Assembly (NCBI GenBank): GCA_025617745.1
Contig: CM046863.1
Span: forward strand, 14,326,875-14,390,874
DNA from: Heliocidaris erythrogramma
Lineage: Eukaryota > Echinodermata > Echinoidea > Camarodonta > Echinometridae
Length of the DNA stretch: 64,000 bases
Reading direction: 5' to 3'
A program made the position numbers and the translations under genes. The notes beneath the pieces were generated by a model. It had not been told where the DNA came from, searched no databases, and was given only the letters and a program-made list of their open reading frames with translations. Of this stretch, positions 24,552 to 36,850 are shown one piece after another (position 1 is the stretch's first letter; each line of letters begins with the position of its first letter).

Positions 24552-24748
24552 TTTTGTAGTCGAGTGGTTCCCCCAAGTGGTTCTCATTTTGTGCTATGTC
24601 GGATGGGTTCAATTCCCACGATGTTCCGGATATCAATTAAGAACTTTCATTGGTGGCGACAGCGTGAAATGAGACTAAATCTGCATACTCGCGAAAAATC
24701 TTGAAAAATGGCATTCATGTCCACTGAGTACCCACCACTGTTGGTCGT
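24552..24748 (+). repeat. tRNA-derived SINE, most complete copy
   Basis: An A-box-like TGTAGTCGAGTGGTT near 24555 and a B box GGGTTCAATTCCCAC at about 24606 precede AGAACTTTCATTGGTGGCGA and the tail shared with 5711-5819 and 13010-13046. No gene is seen from here to 25260. Confidence 0.65.
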
Positions 24749-25265
24749 CTCCATCTGACGGCAAATTTTGGGTTAGGCCATGGTTAGGTACTCGACAACT
24801 CGTGACTTAGGATCCATCCATGGTATGTCTTGGGAAGGGGCGAAGGCAGTGTCAGATGACCTATATATGTACAGAAAAGAAAAAAGCTTGGGATTCATAT
24901 GCAGGTCACATATGAATTTGCCGGTGCCAAAGTTTTTTGATAACATGAAAGAAAAGCTTAGCAAAAATAATAAATGAATGTAAATCTTAATTTTGAAGAT
25001 GACTGATTAGTAATTAGGCCTAGTGATATTACAAAAAGCAATGGAAAATTACTCGGTGGTTTTGGTGACCGTAAATGATAATCTCGTTAGTCACATCAAA
25101 AGCTTGGTGCATTGATCGCATCGCATTTGGTGTATGAGCGGGTGCGTAGCTCTTGAACCTGTATAGATTTCGGACGCCTTACCATACATAATTTAAGCGT
25201 GTTTTTTATGCAAGAAGTTTCTTCAAAGGCAAAGCCTAGCCTTCTGTTTTTTGTGGACAATAAAG

Positions 25266-26064
25266 GGGGTTTCACACCGGGATTTGCGTAGATTTGCATA
25301 GATTTGCGTAGGGAGTACGCCGAAATTCCCTGCGTACTCATCAAAAAACAAATGACTGATTGGCGTCGTCTCTGCGTATATAGGGTATAGCGTAGGGTTG
25401 CGTAACTTGTCCATGCTAGGTCAGACGTTAAGTCTGCGTAGTGTTGCTGACGGTTGCATACGGATTCTATGCGCAAGCGAAGATGAAAAAAAGAAAGAAA
25501 AAACATTAGGCCTATAGCATTTCCCGCCTTATGAACTTCTCAAGCAACTCTTGCTTGCTGTGCTACTGCTAGAATCAAAAGATAATGAGTTGTTTAAGTC
25601 CATTCCAAAAAGCTGTTATCCTTCGGCATTTGTAAGCCACGTGATGAAAAACATTAGGATCAAGCATGAGTACTATAGTATAAGCACGTATAAGCAACTA
25701 TACGCAAATGTATGCCAGGTCTACGCTACGCAAGTCTACGTCGGTCTATACGCCACAGTAGTCAACACTACGCAATTTCATGCGCAAGTATCAAAATGTG
25801 TTTTGAGACACCGGGCCGGGGCATTTTGGCGTAGTGTTGCGTAGGAATGGCATACAGTGGCGAAGTGTTGCGTAGGCTTGCATATAAACTGCGTTCTCTT
25901 GCTCTACGCAGACAGTACGCCAAAAAATTAAACATGTTTAATTTTTTGCGTACCTATTTTGCGTTCCTCGGCGTAGGCACAGCGTACGGCAGCGAAGTGT
26001 TGCGTAATCGCTACGCAACACTATGTACATTAACTCTACACAGATCCCGGTGTGAAAACCTAAA
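25266..26064. mobile_element. 800-bp MITE with TTTCACACCGGGAT ends and TTGCGTA subrepeats
   Basis: Left GGTTTCACACCGGGAT and right ATCCCGGTGTGAAAACC are inverted repeats. TAAA precedes the left end and follows the right end, a possible 4-bp target duplication. The interior is crowded with TTGCGTAG and CTACGCAA in both orientations, giving many nested hairpins. ORFs at 25096-25506 and 25551-25844 are not credible proteins. Confidence 0.75.
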
Positions 26065-26744
26065 CTAAAACTACATGACTAAACTCTAAAGTAAAGAGTA
26101 GTGTAAAGTGAAATTGAAACATCCAAATTGTTCTTTTCTCAGTCAGTCATCTATGTCTATTCTTCCATAGGCCCCCTAGGCCTAATTCATATTCATTATA
26201 TTTTCATGATTTTATGAATTTCTTATACTATCAGTATCACATTGTTTTTAATTATTAGGCCCAGACTCATTCTAATGAATCCCCATTCTAATGATTTAAT
26301 AAAGTTTAGTTGAACTTGAATTGAAGTCCAACGAGAGTCTGGTCCGGGCTGGTCGGCCTGGGCTGGGGGGCAGCGCCGTGACGCGCCGCTGCAGCAAACT
26401 AAGCAAAGCCAAAAGTTCAGTCCTAACTGGTGATATATAGGCCCTACAGCTACGCTATTTCTTAGTTGGGTTGGATAATAATAAAGTTAAATGTTTCTCA
26501 ACTTACCTGCAGATGTAGGTTTTGCTCTATTTTTACTTGAAAATCCGGGAGAGACAACTAAATTTGAATCTAACTTTCCACGGACATGACGGACAATACG
26601 TTCAAATACCGTCGTCGATATAGTACGCAATGGATGTACATGCACATGGCTGGTGCACGTACCGATCAGGCGCTACGCACGCTCGCATTACAAATTGCGC
26701 GCTAGCTAGCTTTGTCCAGCACCGATGCGCTATGTATCTCAAAG

Positions 26745-27070
26745 ATAGCCACCTTTCGGATTGAATTACATGGTAAAAGTGACTAACTCAGAGATAGCCA
26801 CTTTTACCATGTAATCGTTCGGTCCGGTTAATTATTGATTTAATGGTGTAAGTGTCTAACTAGATAAAATGTGCTCTAATTCTTCAGTAAATTGATGAAA
26901 AATCCTGATTTGTTCTATAATTAAAAAATATTCTTATTCTTTATCGTTATGAAAAACATCAACCACCATAGCAGTCAGATAAAAGAACCATAGTGGCTTC
27001 AACTTTAAACCGATTTTTCTCGTGATACGGTGATCCGTGATTTTTCGAGTTAGCCACTTTTTCCATGTGA
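26745..27070. repeat. relative of the GTTAGCCACTTTT element at 23.1 kb
   Basis: Shares GAGTTAGCCACTTTTTCCAT with 23350-23375. It includes a 52-bp palindrome around 26763-26815: ACATGGTAAAAGTG ... CACTTTTACCATGT. Confidence 0.6.
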
Positions 27071-27079
27071 CGGCCGTTT

Positions 27080-28880
27080 TACAAAGGACTGATAATGAAA
27101 ATCTTGAGATTGTATATCACTTATGTCTCTTTGCGAACAGTCCTAATATCACTTTAGGAGCTGTCAATGGTAAAGAAATCTTTATAACTATGAACCAAAT
27201 TTCTGTTCTATGGCTTTACGTAATTTTGAATAACCGAAAATGGCGCTCTTTATACTATTTCCTAAATTTCGTTTAAGATATTATTCCCTCCATCAGTTCT
27301 AAACTCCCATCAGTCAAAATGACTTTGAAGCGAAGAATATCACTATCAAAGCAATAATAATGCTTTCATCATAAAAAGCAATATGCCTATTTGATATACA
27401 GTATCGTTTTTTATTTATCTAAAGTTACATCTCCAGGAGCTTCCTGCAAGTCACTGATCAAACAACTATATTACATCATAACACATAGACATGCTTTACT
27501 GGAAGCTAATACACGGTGTTGGTGAAGGTCATGAATATACAGCTATATATTTTTTTCATTGACACGTTTAGATGGTTTATCTAAAATTCAAACTCTATTT
27601 ACTTAAAATCAAGTACATTATAGCACTGAAAACCACAGTTGGATTGTACACACGGAATTACATTGTCCGGTCAGACGATTATATGTTTCCACTTCTAAAT
27701 AAAGTGCTCTCTTTGGGGGAATTCCCAATCTGTGCACTACATGGGCCTCGTGATACGATAACGACAGGGGCAAGCACGTTCTGGTAGAAAAAAAAACTCC
27801 TCCAGATCATCAATGGCCTGCAAAGTATCAATAAAGGATTCCCTTGTAATAAAAGAGCCATACTTCGTATTCAGCAATTATTTAAATCGTTCAAATTTAT
27901 ATCCATAAAGTGATAAAATGCATCAGATTATTGTTGTGTTCAATTAAATAAGTCTTCAGTACCAATGTCCATTGTCCTAATATGAATACTTAAACAATAA
28001 CAATCACAAAGTCAATTGAAAGCATGTTTGTATTTTTCATTTCTTAATCCTTAATTCGCATGAAGTCTAGAGCGAGGTCAGACATCCAGATCTACGTTAG
28101 ACCAAACAAAAATAATTCCTAGTTCCTCGTCTCCTCCTCCTTCCTTTTTTCGGGCCGCCTCATTTTTTTAAATTTTTTTCTTGATTTTATATTTTTGTTC
28201 TGAAATAATATTAATAAGAATATGAGGACATCTCGACAAGGAGATACCACAAACCATTACTATAATGCAATTTCACCTTGTTTTGACCATCTGTAGTGCA
28301 TGTACAAGTGAAATTAAATTTGTGAAGAATGTGTTCAAATGTACCCAATAGCATTTTTGTGTTTCAGAAAAATATCAAATATCAAATAACATGGAACCCC
28401 TCCTCCTAACTATTCAAAAACTCTGGACGAGAAACTGGGAATCAATTTTACTTGGCCTTAGACCCACACACAGAACCATCACAATGTGGGACTGTGTGAA
28501 TTTTGCCGGCGACATGTCTTAGCAATTACAGACTACTTCTCAGCCCTATTTATATTTCCGTGATCGAGAGTAGACTTTACGTCCACGACATTTGTAGGAA
28601 ATAGATTTTAGACCCAATATCCCCGAGAATGATCAAACAAGCTTTAAATTGTCAGAATTTACAATAATAAACTAGAAAGGAGAATTTATAATGTAATGTC
28701 ATTAAATGTCGGAAATGCCAACAGTTTTACACAGTAAAGTCTCAGCAGGTTGCATGTTGCATGCAGGCACTAACAACAGTAAATCTAAGGTAGATCTGAA
28801 CTCAGTATGCACGAAAGGTGTCCCCGAAACAACTCCCTAATTTTATTGAAATAAAATGTTTCAAATGCGCTTACCGATTC
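27080..28880. other. 1.8 kb without recognised features
   Basis: AT-rich sequence with short random frames only. It probably belongs to the intron or upstream region of the death-domain gene that follows. Confidence 0.5.
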
Positions 28881-29036
28881 ATCTATGATTCAACGTTTGA
28901 TATCAAGCAGCAGCATCGACTGTATTTTTTTCCTAGCGTGTGACCTTATTACATACACATACACTGCAAACTTTCGCGCAGTTTTACCACTTAAGTCCCT
29001 TGAAGCGCTAAGGGCCCTTTTCTCGCGTCGCGGCCC

Positions 29037-29039
<3 letters not shown>

Positions 29040-29093
<54 letters not shown>

Positions 29094-29110
29094 CACGCAC
29101 ACACACACCC
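29040..29110. repeat. TA and CA microsatellite
   Basis: An uninterrupted (TA)n of about 23 units leads into (AC)n, about 60 bp upstream of the 3' splice site of the death-domain exon. Confidence 0.95.
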
Positions 29111-29167
29111 ACATACATTTTATACATTAATATTCGGATATTTTGTTTGTTGGTTGTTTTTTTACAG

Positions 29168-29477
29168 TGAAACTTTAAAATGACTCAAATACCAGACAGT
29201 AAACTTTTTGGTCTTGCAAAGAAACTTGGAGCTACCCGCAAACTGAGTAATCTGGCCACTAAATTAGGATTTTCCTCAGAACAATGGAAAAGGTACGAGA
29301 AAAGCAATGATTACAGGGATCAGGTTTGCAGGCAGGGAACATTTCATATGTTCCTCGACTGGAAGAAAAGAACTCCGGACACCTCACAAATAGAAGAGCT
29401 GACAGGCGCATTGAATCAAGCAGAATTAAGATATTTTGCAGATGCATATTTCCCGAGTTTGAATCCTGAACCAGACG
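29168..29477 (+). CDS. death-domain exon (first coding exon, partial gene)
   Basis: The exon starts after TTTTTTTACAG| and ends at CAGACG|GTGAGT. The start codon is at 29180; an in-frame TGA lies at the very start of the exon, so no earlier start in this exon is possible. It encodes 99 residues ending in phase 1. Residues about 8-92 have a death-domain pattern: LSNLATKLGFSSEQWKRYE (helices 2-3 with the typical L-A-x-x-L-G and W), then a helix with FLDWKKRTPD, then ALNQAELRYFADAYF. Death domains mediate homotypic adaptor contacts in cytoplasmic apoptosis and innate signalling complexes and are greatly expanded in sea urchins. Frame and phase allow splicing to the zinc-finger-like exon at 38949 and the ZU5-like exon at 42860. 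The gene identity is not recognised. Confidence 0.8.
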
Positions 29478-29991
29478 GTGAGTGATATACTTTTCATACA
29501 TATATGTTACATTTATATTCTCAAATATGTATGCTATCGTTTTGAACTAGGCGAGTTTGAGGGCACTGAATATGAAAATTATTAAAACACCAACATAATT
29601 ATAACTTTTTTAATGTTGTGAGATTGAGATTATCCCCGTGCGACGCGCCATGAATAATTCTGGACACACGATCTACACTGGATATCACTGAATTATCAAA
29701 TCCAAAACCATATTATTGTCACAACAATTTCTGCCGGTATTCATAAGAGCGAAGTCCAAGCTATAATAATTTAGTTACTAAATGAACAGACGAAGAAAAT
29801 CATGTCAAGATGAAATCAATTTCTTAATTCAATTTCATGACTGGATTCTTTTCACTATTTTGTTACTAAATAACATGAATATGTGCAACATGTAATATTA
29901 AAAGCGCTCAGAAAACACAGGGGGACTTTGTTCAAGCATGTATGGATATAAGCTTTTTGGGAACCATTAGGCAACTGTTCTTTTAAAAATA

Positions 29992-30025
<34 letters not shown>

Positions 30026-31070
30026 CATCCAAAAAATTACATGTCACTTCGTTAACTTTGCCAACAAAGACACATTCACAAAAGTGCAAGTTTGCAAAGT
30101 GGTACAATACGTGGTACAATATGAGATAAGATTAGATGAGATGAGATTAGATGAGAGAAGGCGAGAACAAAAAATAGCATGTATAAAAGGAGATAGAAAA
30201 AAAAGATGGGAGAAAATAGTGCATACTGTGAAATTAGAAGATGATATAATGAGGAAAACAACGAATAACATAAGGACAGGTATAAAAAAAATGATAAAAA
30301 AAGAAGAAAAGAAGGTAAAACAAAGATAGAAAGACAAGAAGGATGAAAACAAAGAATTATATAAGGAAGAGGTAAAAAGACGACATGATGGAAGGATAGA
30401 AGCACACGCCATGACGCACGCCCTGATACGAGAAGCTTTCCACAGGCTCCGGCCCACATGGCTTCCATACAATATGTGATGCATAGTAAATCACGGCTTT
30501 TTGTAGAATTGTATTGAAGAAAACATCCTCGCAAATAGCATGTACTGATTAATGACTTTCTTTGCTATTAACTTGGCTTCTTTGTTTTAATCTGCATGTG
30601 CCGTATTTGGTATCATTGGAAAGAACATTTCATAGCCTCAATTTAAAGACCACTCTTATTTCTGTATGACAATCCTATCATCGCATATGACGTAAACTAG
30701 ATTAATAGGGGGAAATGGCATCTAAAATGTCCAGCTTGGACGATTTTCGAATCCGGCTTCGAATTGTTCTGCGTTTAGCCACCCAAAACGTGCCCGCAAA
30801 AATTCAAGACAACTAATAATCGGAGAGAGGTCAAACAGCGGTCCACCGATTTACGATATAGACATTACGTGCAACCATTCAGCGGAAACTCTGCGGAATC
30901 GGTATTCTGACTGGCCTTTAAATACAATTTACACAAATTTTCTGTGTGACCATATGCCGTGTTTGATATCAATGAAAGGGAAATTTCGTTGCGGTCATTT
31001 TGAGTCCATTGCCAACTGCGAGTAATGTATATTGTACAGGTAATCTATAAAAATGTAATGCATAGTAAAT
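29478..31070. other. intron-like sequence
   Basis: Contains a TA microsatellite (29995-30022), a purine-rich tract (30110-30380) and sequence resembling 3480-3560 (30425-30480). Overlapping frames on both strands at 30044-30534 are compositional. Nothing coding seen. Confidence 0.5.
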
Positions 31071-31084
31071 CAGTGGCGGATCTC

Positions 31085-31133
31085 CGGGGGGGGGGGGGGG
31101 TTAGGGGGTTTAACCCCCCCCCCCCCCCCCCCT
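31085..31133. repeat. poly-G/poly-C hairpin
   Basis: A run of about 16 G, then TTAGGGGGTTTAA, then a run of about 19 C. The two homopolymers can pair around GGGGTTTAACCCC. Confidence 0.9.
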
Positions 31134-31194
31134 TTGGGCTGCCAAGTAAAAATTCATGTGTATAGACTGCTTTTTATGGTCTCCATTGCGTTAG

Positions 31195-32460
31195 TAAATG
31201 CCTTATTCACAACTGCCCATACGGGCTTGTACGGGTGGTTTACGGGCAGAAATTTGGAAAAACGCGAGGGGGACGCAGGTTGTTCGTACGGAATTTCGAG
31301 TTCGCAGACAGCACGCTAAAGCCGTAGGCCGAAAATGTGTATGCACATTATTTTCTGCGTTCTCGCTACGACAGGCAGCCCGTGGACAGGACGTAATGAA
31401 CACTCCAGTCTCCGCAAGAGGGTAGTGCGAATAGCGTGGGTGGGTCGCACGTTTTCTGGGGGTAAAAACCGCGCGAATACCGCAGGCAGCACTCACGAGG
31501 CACGCATGTGATGGTCACGCAAGTGCGCATGCGCTCCTTGCGGGCCACGTGCGTGTCACGCGGGTATCCAATCATAGCTGAAAACGTGCATGTGACTTGC
31601 GTGCTTCGTGTGTCCCACCCACGGCGCATGCAAACACGTGCGTGCAACGTACGGCCAATTTGGGGCCGGTATAAAAACCGTGCGGGCAACAGAGTTCTCA
31701 CACTTTCGCTCTGAATTTTCACTGTCTTCAGGAGGTCCGACGTGAGAGGTGCTTATATAGGGGTGGAAATCCGTACTGTCGCCGTACGGTTTTAGTACGT
31801 TCATCTTGCTTTCACCCTACTACCGGCGTGAATGTGGCGCAACAGGCCCGTACGTTCTTGCAACACGTACGGTGTACGTGCGATTAACGGACGTGAACCT
31901 TGCGTCATCTGCACGGAGCACATACAAATCGCACGGCATTTACACGTTACACTCACGATTAAATTTCCGACTGAGGTGTACTGACGCCTTGCGTGCCGCA
32001 CGTTAACTGCAAGACATACGTGCTCCTTGCGTATGAAGCCCGCGCAACCACGATACTACTTATACTCCATGTGCGAGCTGCCACGGACCTCTACGTTTTT
32101 TCCAACCCCGAAAAAACGCAGAAACCGTGCGTCCTGAAAAAACGTACGAAAACGTTTAGTCCGTACGTGTTCTGCGGAGGCCACGTCCGCCACGCGTTTC
32201 TTGAAACGTGGGGAGGGAGTAGCAAGAGCAGGGAAGGACTACGACAACGCACTTCACACGCACTACAACGCAAGGTGTAAGTACGTGGCCCGCACGCCAC
32301 GCCTGGACGTGAGTAGTTGCGTGCATCGTACGTTCCGCACCTGGTAAGTGAGTTGTACGTGCTTACAACGTGCTTACAACGTACGATCGCCGTGCGGTTG
32401 CCTCGTTATCGTACGGAGGCCGTACTTTCACGTACGGTGTCCTTACTGACTTGCAGGGAG
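31195..32460. repeat. CpG-rich block of CGTACG and ACGTGCG motifs
   Basis: Base composition changes abruptly from the AT-rich surroundings. CGTACG, GTACGTG and CGTGCG words occur in both orientations throughout, giving open frames on both strands that do not look like proteins. It resembles the TTGCGTA-filled MITE at 25.3 kb in design, so I read it as a large subterminal-repeat element. A clear terminal repeat pair was not found; a CpG island is an alternative. Confidence 0.55.
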
Positions 32461-32483
32461 TAATTGCGTGTAAGTGCGATAAA

Positions 32484-32639
32484 CGTGAGTTTTTTCCCGT
32501 CACCATCTGCCGAGTCTTCATCGCTCTTCATCTGTTCGTCGCCTGCCTTTACATCATCTACGGCCCGTTTCTGTTGGGCCTCTCTGGCCCTATTAGCTGT
32601 CTTCTGAGCTGACCCCTTTTTGTTAAGCTTCTTGGGCAT
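32484..32639 (-). CDS. possible small coding exon, Lys/Asp-rich
   Basis: From an ATG at 32639 the minus strand encodes MPKKLNKKGSAQKTANRARE, then an acidic stretch (DEQMKSDEDSADGD) and GKK. The charge pattern and sudden start at the edge of the CpG-rich block look more protein-like than neighbouring frames. No good donor site is seen and the start abuts a MITE at 32643. Unknown function; may be chance or a captured exon. Confidence 0.25.
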
Positions 32640-32642
32640 CTT

Positions 32643-32953
32643 CCCTGATAGCAGAAAGTGGTAAAAATTACGTGATATTTACGTCTTGCGTTGGTGCAAG
32701 TTGTCGTGTTATTGACGTAATTACAGGACGTAAAAAAGACGAAAACCGCGACGTAAATATAACGTCATTTTTATCACTTTCTGCTATCAGGGAAGAGGAA
32801 TGAAGACGTAGAGATGACGTCAAAATAAGACGTCCTCTTGACGTCTTGCGTTGGTGCAAGTTGTCGTCTTATTGACGTAATTACAGGACGTAAAATAGAC
32901 GAAAACCACGACGTAAATATCACGTCATTTTTTAACACTTTCTGCTATCAGGG
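32643..32953. mobile_element. GACGTC-rich MITE, compound copy
   Basis: CCCTGATAGCAGAAAGTG starts at 32643, and its complement ends at about 32794 and again at 32953. The copy thus has three termini: a 152-bp foldback followed by a longer half. ACGTC/GACGT words are dense and a full TGACGTCA lies at about 32815. Same family as 47909-48624. Confidence 0.85.
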
Positions 32954-33316
32954 TTGGAGACGAAATGATGATACTCGTCAGTCTGCTCGGCTTTTGTATA
33001 TACACAATTTGAAAGGAAAAAGGCAAGAGGAAGGGACCTGTATAGAGAAAGCCCACAAGCACTACGTGCAGAACGAATAGGTTTTTTGAGGTGGGAGAGG
33101 GGGAAGAAGATCAAAAATAGGAATGCACGACATGGCAATGACGGAGAACTTCATTGCAATAATAATAGTAATAATAATAATAATGATAATAATAACAATA
33201 ATATTAATTGGTTTGATTAAAGAGAAGGTTGAGTTCTACGGAAGGTAAAAAATAATTTGTGAGCTTTCTTATTCTTTATATGTTAGTTTGGAAGATTATT
33301 AGGCCTATAGTAAAAA

Positions 33317-33978
33317 TGTGACCAGGCACCACAAAACCACCAAAAAGTCGCCAGATAGAAATTTTTAGTTAAGGGCTGATTCTGAAAGAGGAGATTCTCA
33401 GCTTTAAAATGATTATGTAACTCATTAGCATTGGATGTTCCTAACTCACTGCACAAAGAATAGAATGCACAGTCCCTCGGAATGTTACTTCTAAGAAATA
33501 AGGGTTTAAAGTTTGCCGTCTATTGAAGCACCGACTTGCGAGGTGTTGTGCAAAGATGACAAAAAGGAGGATTAGAACTCAATGAAAATTTCAATGCAGA
33601 GATTATCAGATTGTCCTAAAACTTGGTATACTAATTAGTCATATCCGGTTTATCATAGTGCCCAAGTATCAACGCAAGAAGTTACTCTGTTTAAAGGTTA
33701 TGGGAGATCAAAATGAGACAAGTGTTCAGGGTCGTAAAAAAGAAAAAAGTAATACCACAACATCCAGAGAAGACGCACATAAGTCTAATAAAAAACTGTC
33801 AAAAATACCACTTTTAGATTGTTTGGTGCCTCCAAATTTTTAGATTACTTAGAAAAAAGTATACTCTTTCAGGAAATCCCCAAAACTAAAATTTGACCAT
33901 GCCAACCAAAAAACATTAAGCTCTAACTGAAAATCACACAGTGCGACTTTTTGGTGGTTTTGTGGTGCCTGGTGACAA
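33317..33978. mobile_element. 662-bp MITE with ACCAGGCACCACAAAACC ends
   Basis: The inverted ends share CACCAGGCACCACAAAACCA or its near copy, followed by CCAAAAAGTCGC. The interior has no convincing ORF. Its design resembles the family at 34281 (GTGACC...CAAAACC...AAGTCGC). Confidence 0.85.
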
Positions 33979-34280
33979 ATGTCACCTGAAAATGATTGCT
34001 CTTCAAATACCCTCACGTTCAAAACATGAAAAGAAACAGCTGAAATGTTCGGGCTGAAGGTAGTCCCATATACACATTTCTGTGTGCAGTGCTTGTAACT
34101 CTCAGCAGGATTGAGTCAATTTATTATCAATTTGGTGATTCCAAAACCTTACAGAACCTTTACCAGTGGCTTTGAGACAGTTTCTTTGCCAATTCAATCT
34201 CACGCCTAGAACTCAACCTCATTGAGTGAATCAAAATGTTGTCTTTGAAGTCAAAACTCCCGAACTGCGTGTAAATGAAT

Positions 34281-34750
34281 ATGTGACCCGCCGCCTCAAA
34301 ACCTACAATAAGTCGCACAGACCACAACGTAGCAAACAGCCCAAAATAGTAAATTTACTTGGATCAGTCGATTTTCTCTTTTTGATAGAAATGGGTAGTT
34401 TCATTATCATTCTATCATGTCTCAAGTTTGTGAGTCGTAATTCGACTTAGAAATATCCCTTCATACCGGTTGATGTGGCCATTTGAATACCCAGTTTTAC
34501 TTGGGCGCACACAGAAAGCGAAGGTTTAGCACTCTTTTGTTCCGAACTTAAACGGCCATTTTCTCTGAATAGTAGTTATTGATTGCTTGTTACATACTGA
34601 TTCTAAATGTGATATTTTAAGGTGTTATCATTGAGTAAACTAGGCAAGTGATTATACCATTGGAAAGCTGAGAATCTGTACTTTTAGAAAATGTATTAAA
34701 AAAAAAAAATTTGGGCGACTTATTGTAGGTTTTGAGGCGTCGGGTCACAT
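34281..34750. mobile_element. 470-bp MITE with ATGTGACCCGNCGCCTC ends
   Basis: The inverted ends are ATGTGACCCG-CGCCTCAAAACC followed by TACAATAAGTCGC. Flanking AAT/TATA bases are AT-rich, so the target duplication is ambiguous. A longer copy is at 56974-57634. Confidence 0.9.
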
Positions 34751-34979
34751 ATAGTACGCAGACATGGGAACCATGATTGTTTTTCATGTTTTTTCAATGT
34801 TGAAATGACAAGCCCAACGTTTCTTGTGAAAATGGCATTGTTCTTGCTCTAATTTTGATGAGATTTTTTTCAAACTTACTCTTTAGAATATCAGGAATAA
34901 AATAAAATAAAGCTTTAGAGGAATATTGAAGAAATTCTTGTTCATTTTCCCGTCAAAACCTTAGGTGCGCAGACCTAGG

Positions 34980-36850
34980 GCTCCCCATACAGCTGCGTAG
35001 GACAGTACCACTACCAGTACCAGATTGATCAGCCAAGGAGCTCGGCGTACAGTCAGTAGCCTAGTTCTGGACTCTTTTTATTGAGTTTTTTATTCGCCGA
35101 CTATACACGATAAGCAGAGTGATGGCGCGATCCCGAGAACCTGTTGGCCCCGAAATATCCACAGATATTTTAGACATGGAGGGTCCCTTTATGTGGACTC
35201 CAGAAAAATAACTCTGGGAGTGATAGAGGTGCCTCATGAATAGCTTTTGTTTCCCCCTTTAAAAATAATACTTCCACCTGGATATCATGGAATGCACCAT
35301 TAGTGCATAATTGAATAATGCTTACATGACATTCATGAGCACATATCGAATATTAGTGTCAGTGGGTTTTAGAATTTGGTACAGATGACCTTTATCTGCT
35401 CATGCTCAGATTGCATCTCCGAAGTGGCTTATTGCTCCACGCTGACGTCAGGGGTCAAAAGTTCACACACAAGTGATCATAAATATTCATGAAATCACCG
35501 TCAATCAAACAGTTCGCTTTGCGAATTGCGTTGTTTACGTTTTGCACGTGGTGGGATCCCTGATCTGATCGCGCATATCGCATATCAGCTCAGCTCGAGC
35601 TAGCTGTACACATTATGATGTACTGTATTGTGCATGCATTCGAATTGGATATTAAAACTCTCTGAGATTTGCAAGAAACAAGCCGGGAAACGAGGTGCTG
35701 AAAACGGAAATAATTGGCATTTAGGCCTACATTTGCAACTTCTTACTGATAAAAGTTGTGTGTGAAAATGTAGTCCTGGTCGTGGCCCAATCAATGCGAA
35801 ATGGCCATGGCATCGCCATCGCTTTCGGTGCCAGTTCAACGCTCTCGCTGGTGCATGATTTGTGACACTCAACTAATAACATGCAAGGCATACATAAAGC
35901 TTAACTCGGCCAAAGCCATCAGAACTGAACTGGCAGCAACATTAGAACTTATTGTTGGAGAGAATCTATAGTTGGAAGAAAACTTTGGAAGTTGAATATG
36001 CAACACTTATACGCGCTTGCATTTCGTGTGTGTATTGTTTCACGTATCACAGCTATACACACGTGGAGCGCTAGCTAGGTATAGGCCATAGAGGCCTACA
36101 CACACACACACACGGACCTACGTATTATTAACACGCTATGCATGCATATAACACAGTAGTTTATATCTACAAACCTTATTGTATCTTTAGCGAAAATGAT
36201 GTTAAAAGAGGAAGTTTTAATGGTCATCATTCATCAAATTTGAATTTAGAGATTAATTTTGATGCAACATAGCACCTCGTTAAGGAATATAAAATCATTT
36301 CATCACTAGATCATACCAGATTTCCCCATTACTACTTCAAAATGATGTCAAGCAAAGACTAGCGCTTTAGCTGGGGAGGCGCGGCCAATTTTAATTGCTC
36401 TCCCTGAAAAATCTCAGGGAAAGTCGTCAGCGTGGAGCAATTGCACTGGACTCTTTTTTTTCGGGGCCAACAGGTTCTCGGGATCGCGCCATCACTCGGC
36501 TTATCGCGTATTGTCGGCGAATAAAAAACTCCAATAAAAAAAGTCCAGAACTAGACTATACAGTCAGTATGTCACCCCATTATACCTACCAGTCAGTTGT
36601 GGATATCACACTGTGCCCCTGGCCCGGCGCCGGCATTGTGTTTGGTCAATCTGACTAGACAGCTGCCGCTGCTTGTCTGAAGGAGAACAAAATCTCAAGT
36701 CTCAAGATGATAAAACAAACGTCGAGAAATAGTTTTCAGTATGCATGCTATTGCTAGCTGCACTGAGCTAGCTACACGCGATACACCGGCTGGCTCGCCG
36801 ACGACCGTACCGTGCACTGTAGTACCACTACCAGTATACTATCCCGACAG
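34980..36850. mobile_element. element with about 100-bp inverted arms
   Basis: About 35046-35145 (TAGTTCTGGACTCTTTTTAT ... GAGAACCTGTTGGCCCCGA) is the complement of about 36455-36560. The middle contains a TGACGTCAGGGGTCAAA stretch (35442) and inverted CCAAT (GTCAATCAA, 35502), a CA tract (36099) and no convincing ORF. GTACCACTACCAGTA occurs near both outer ends in the same orientation. Confidence 0.65.

Noticed and set aside
31195..32460. Overlapping ORFs on both strands in the CpG-rich block
   Set aside because: Frames stay open on both strands because stop codons are rare in CGTACG-type DNA; no recognisable domain.
35600..35872. 90-codon minus-strand ORF with Cys and His residues
   Set aside because: Lies inside a TIR element, no splice context, and Cys/His spacing fits no finger I know.
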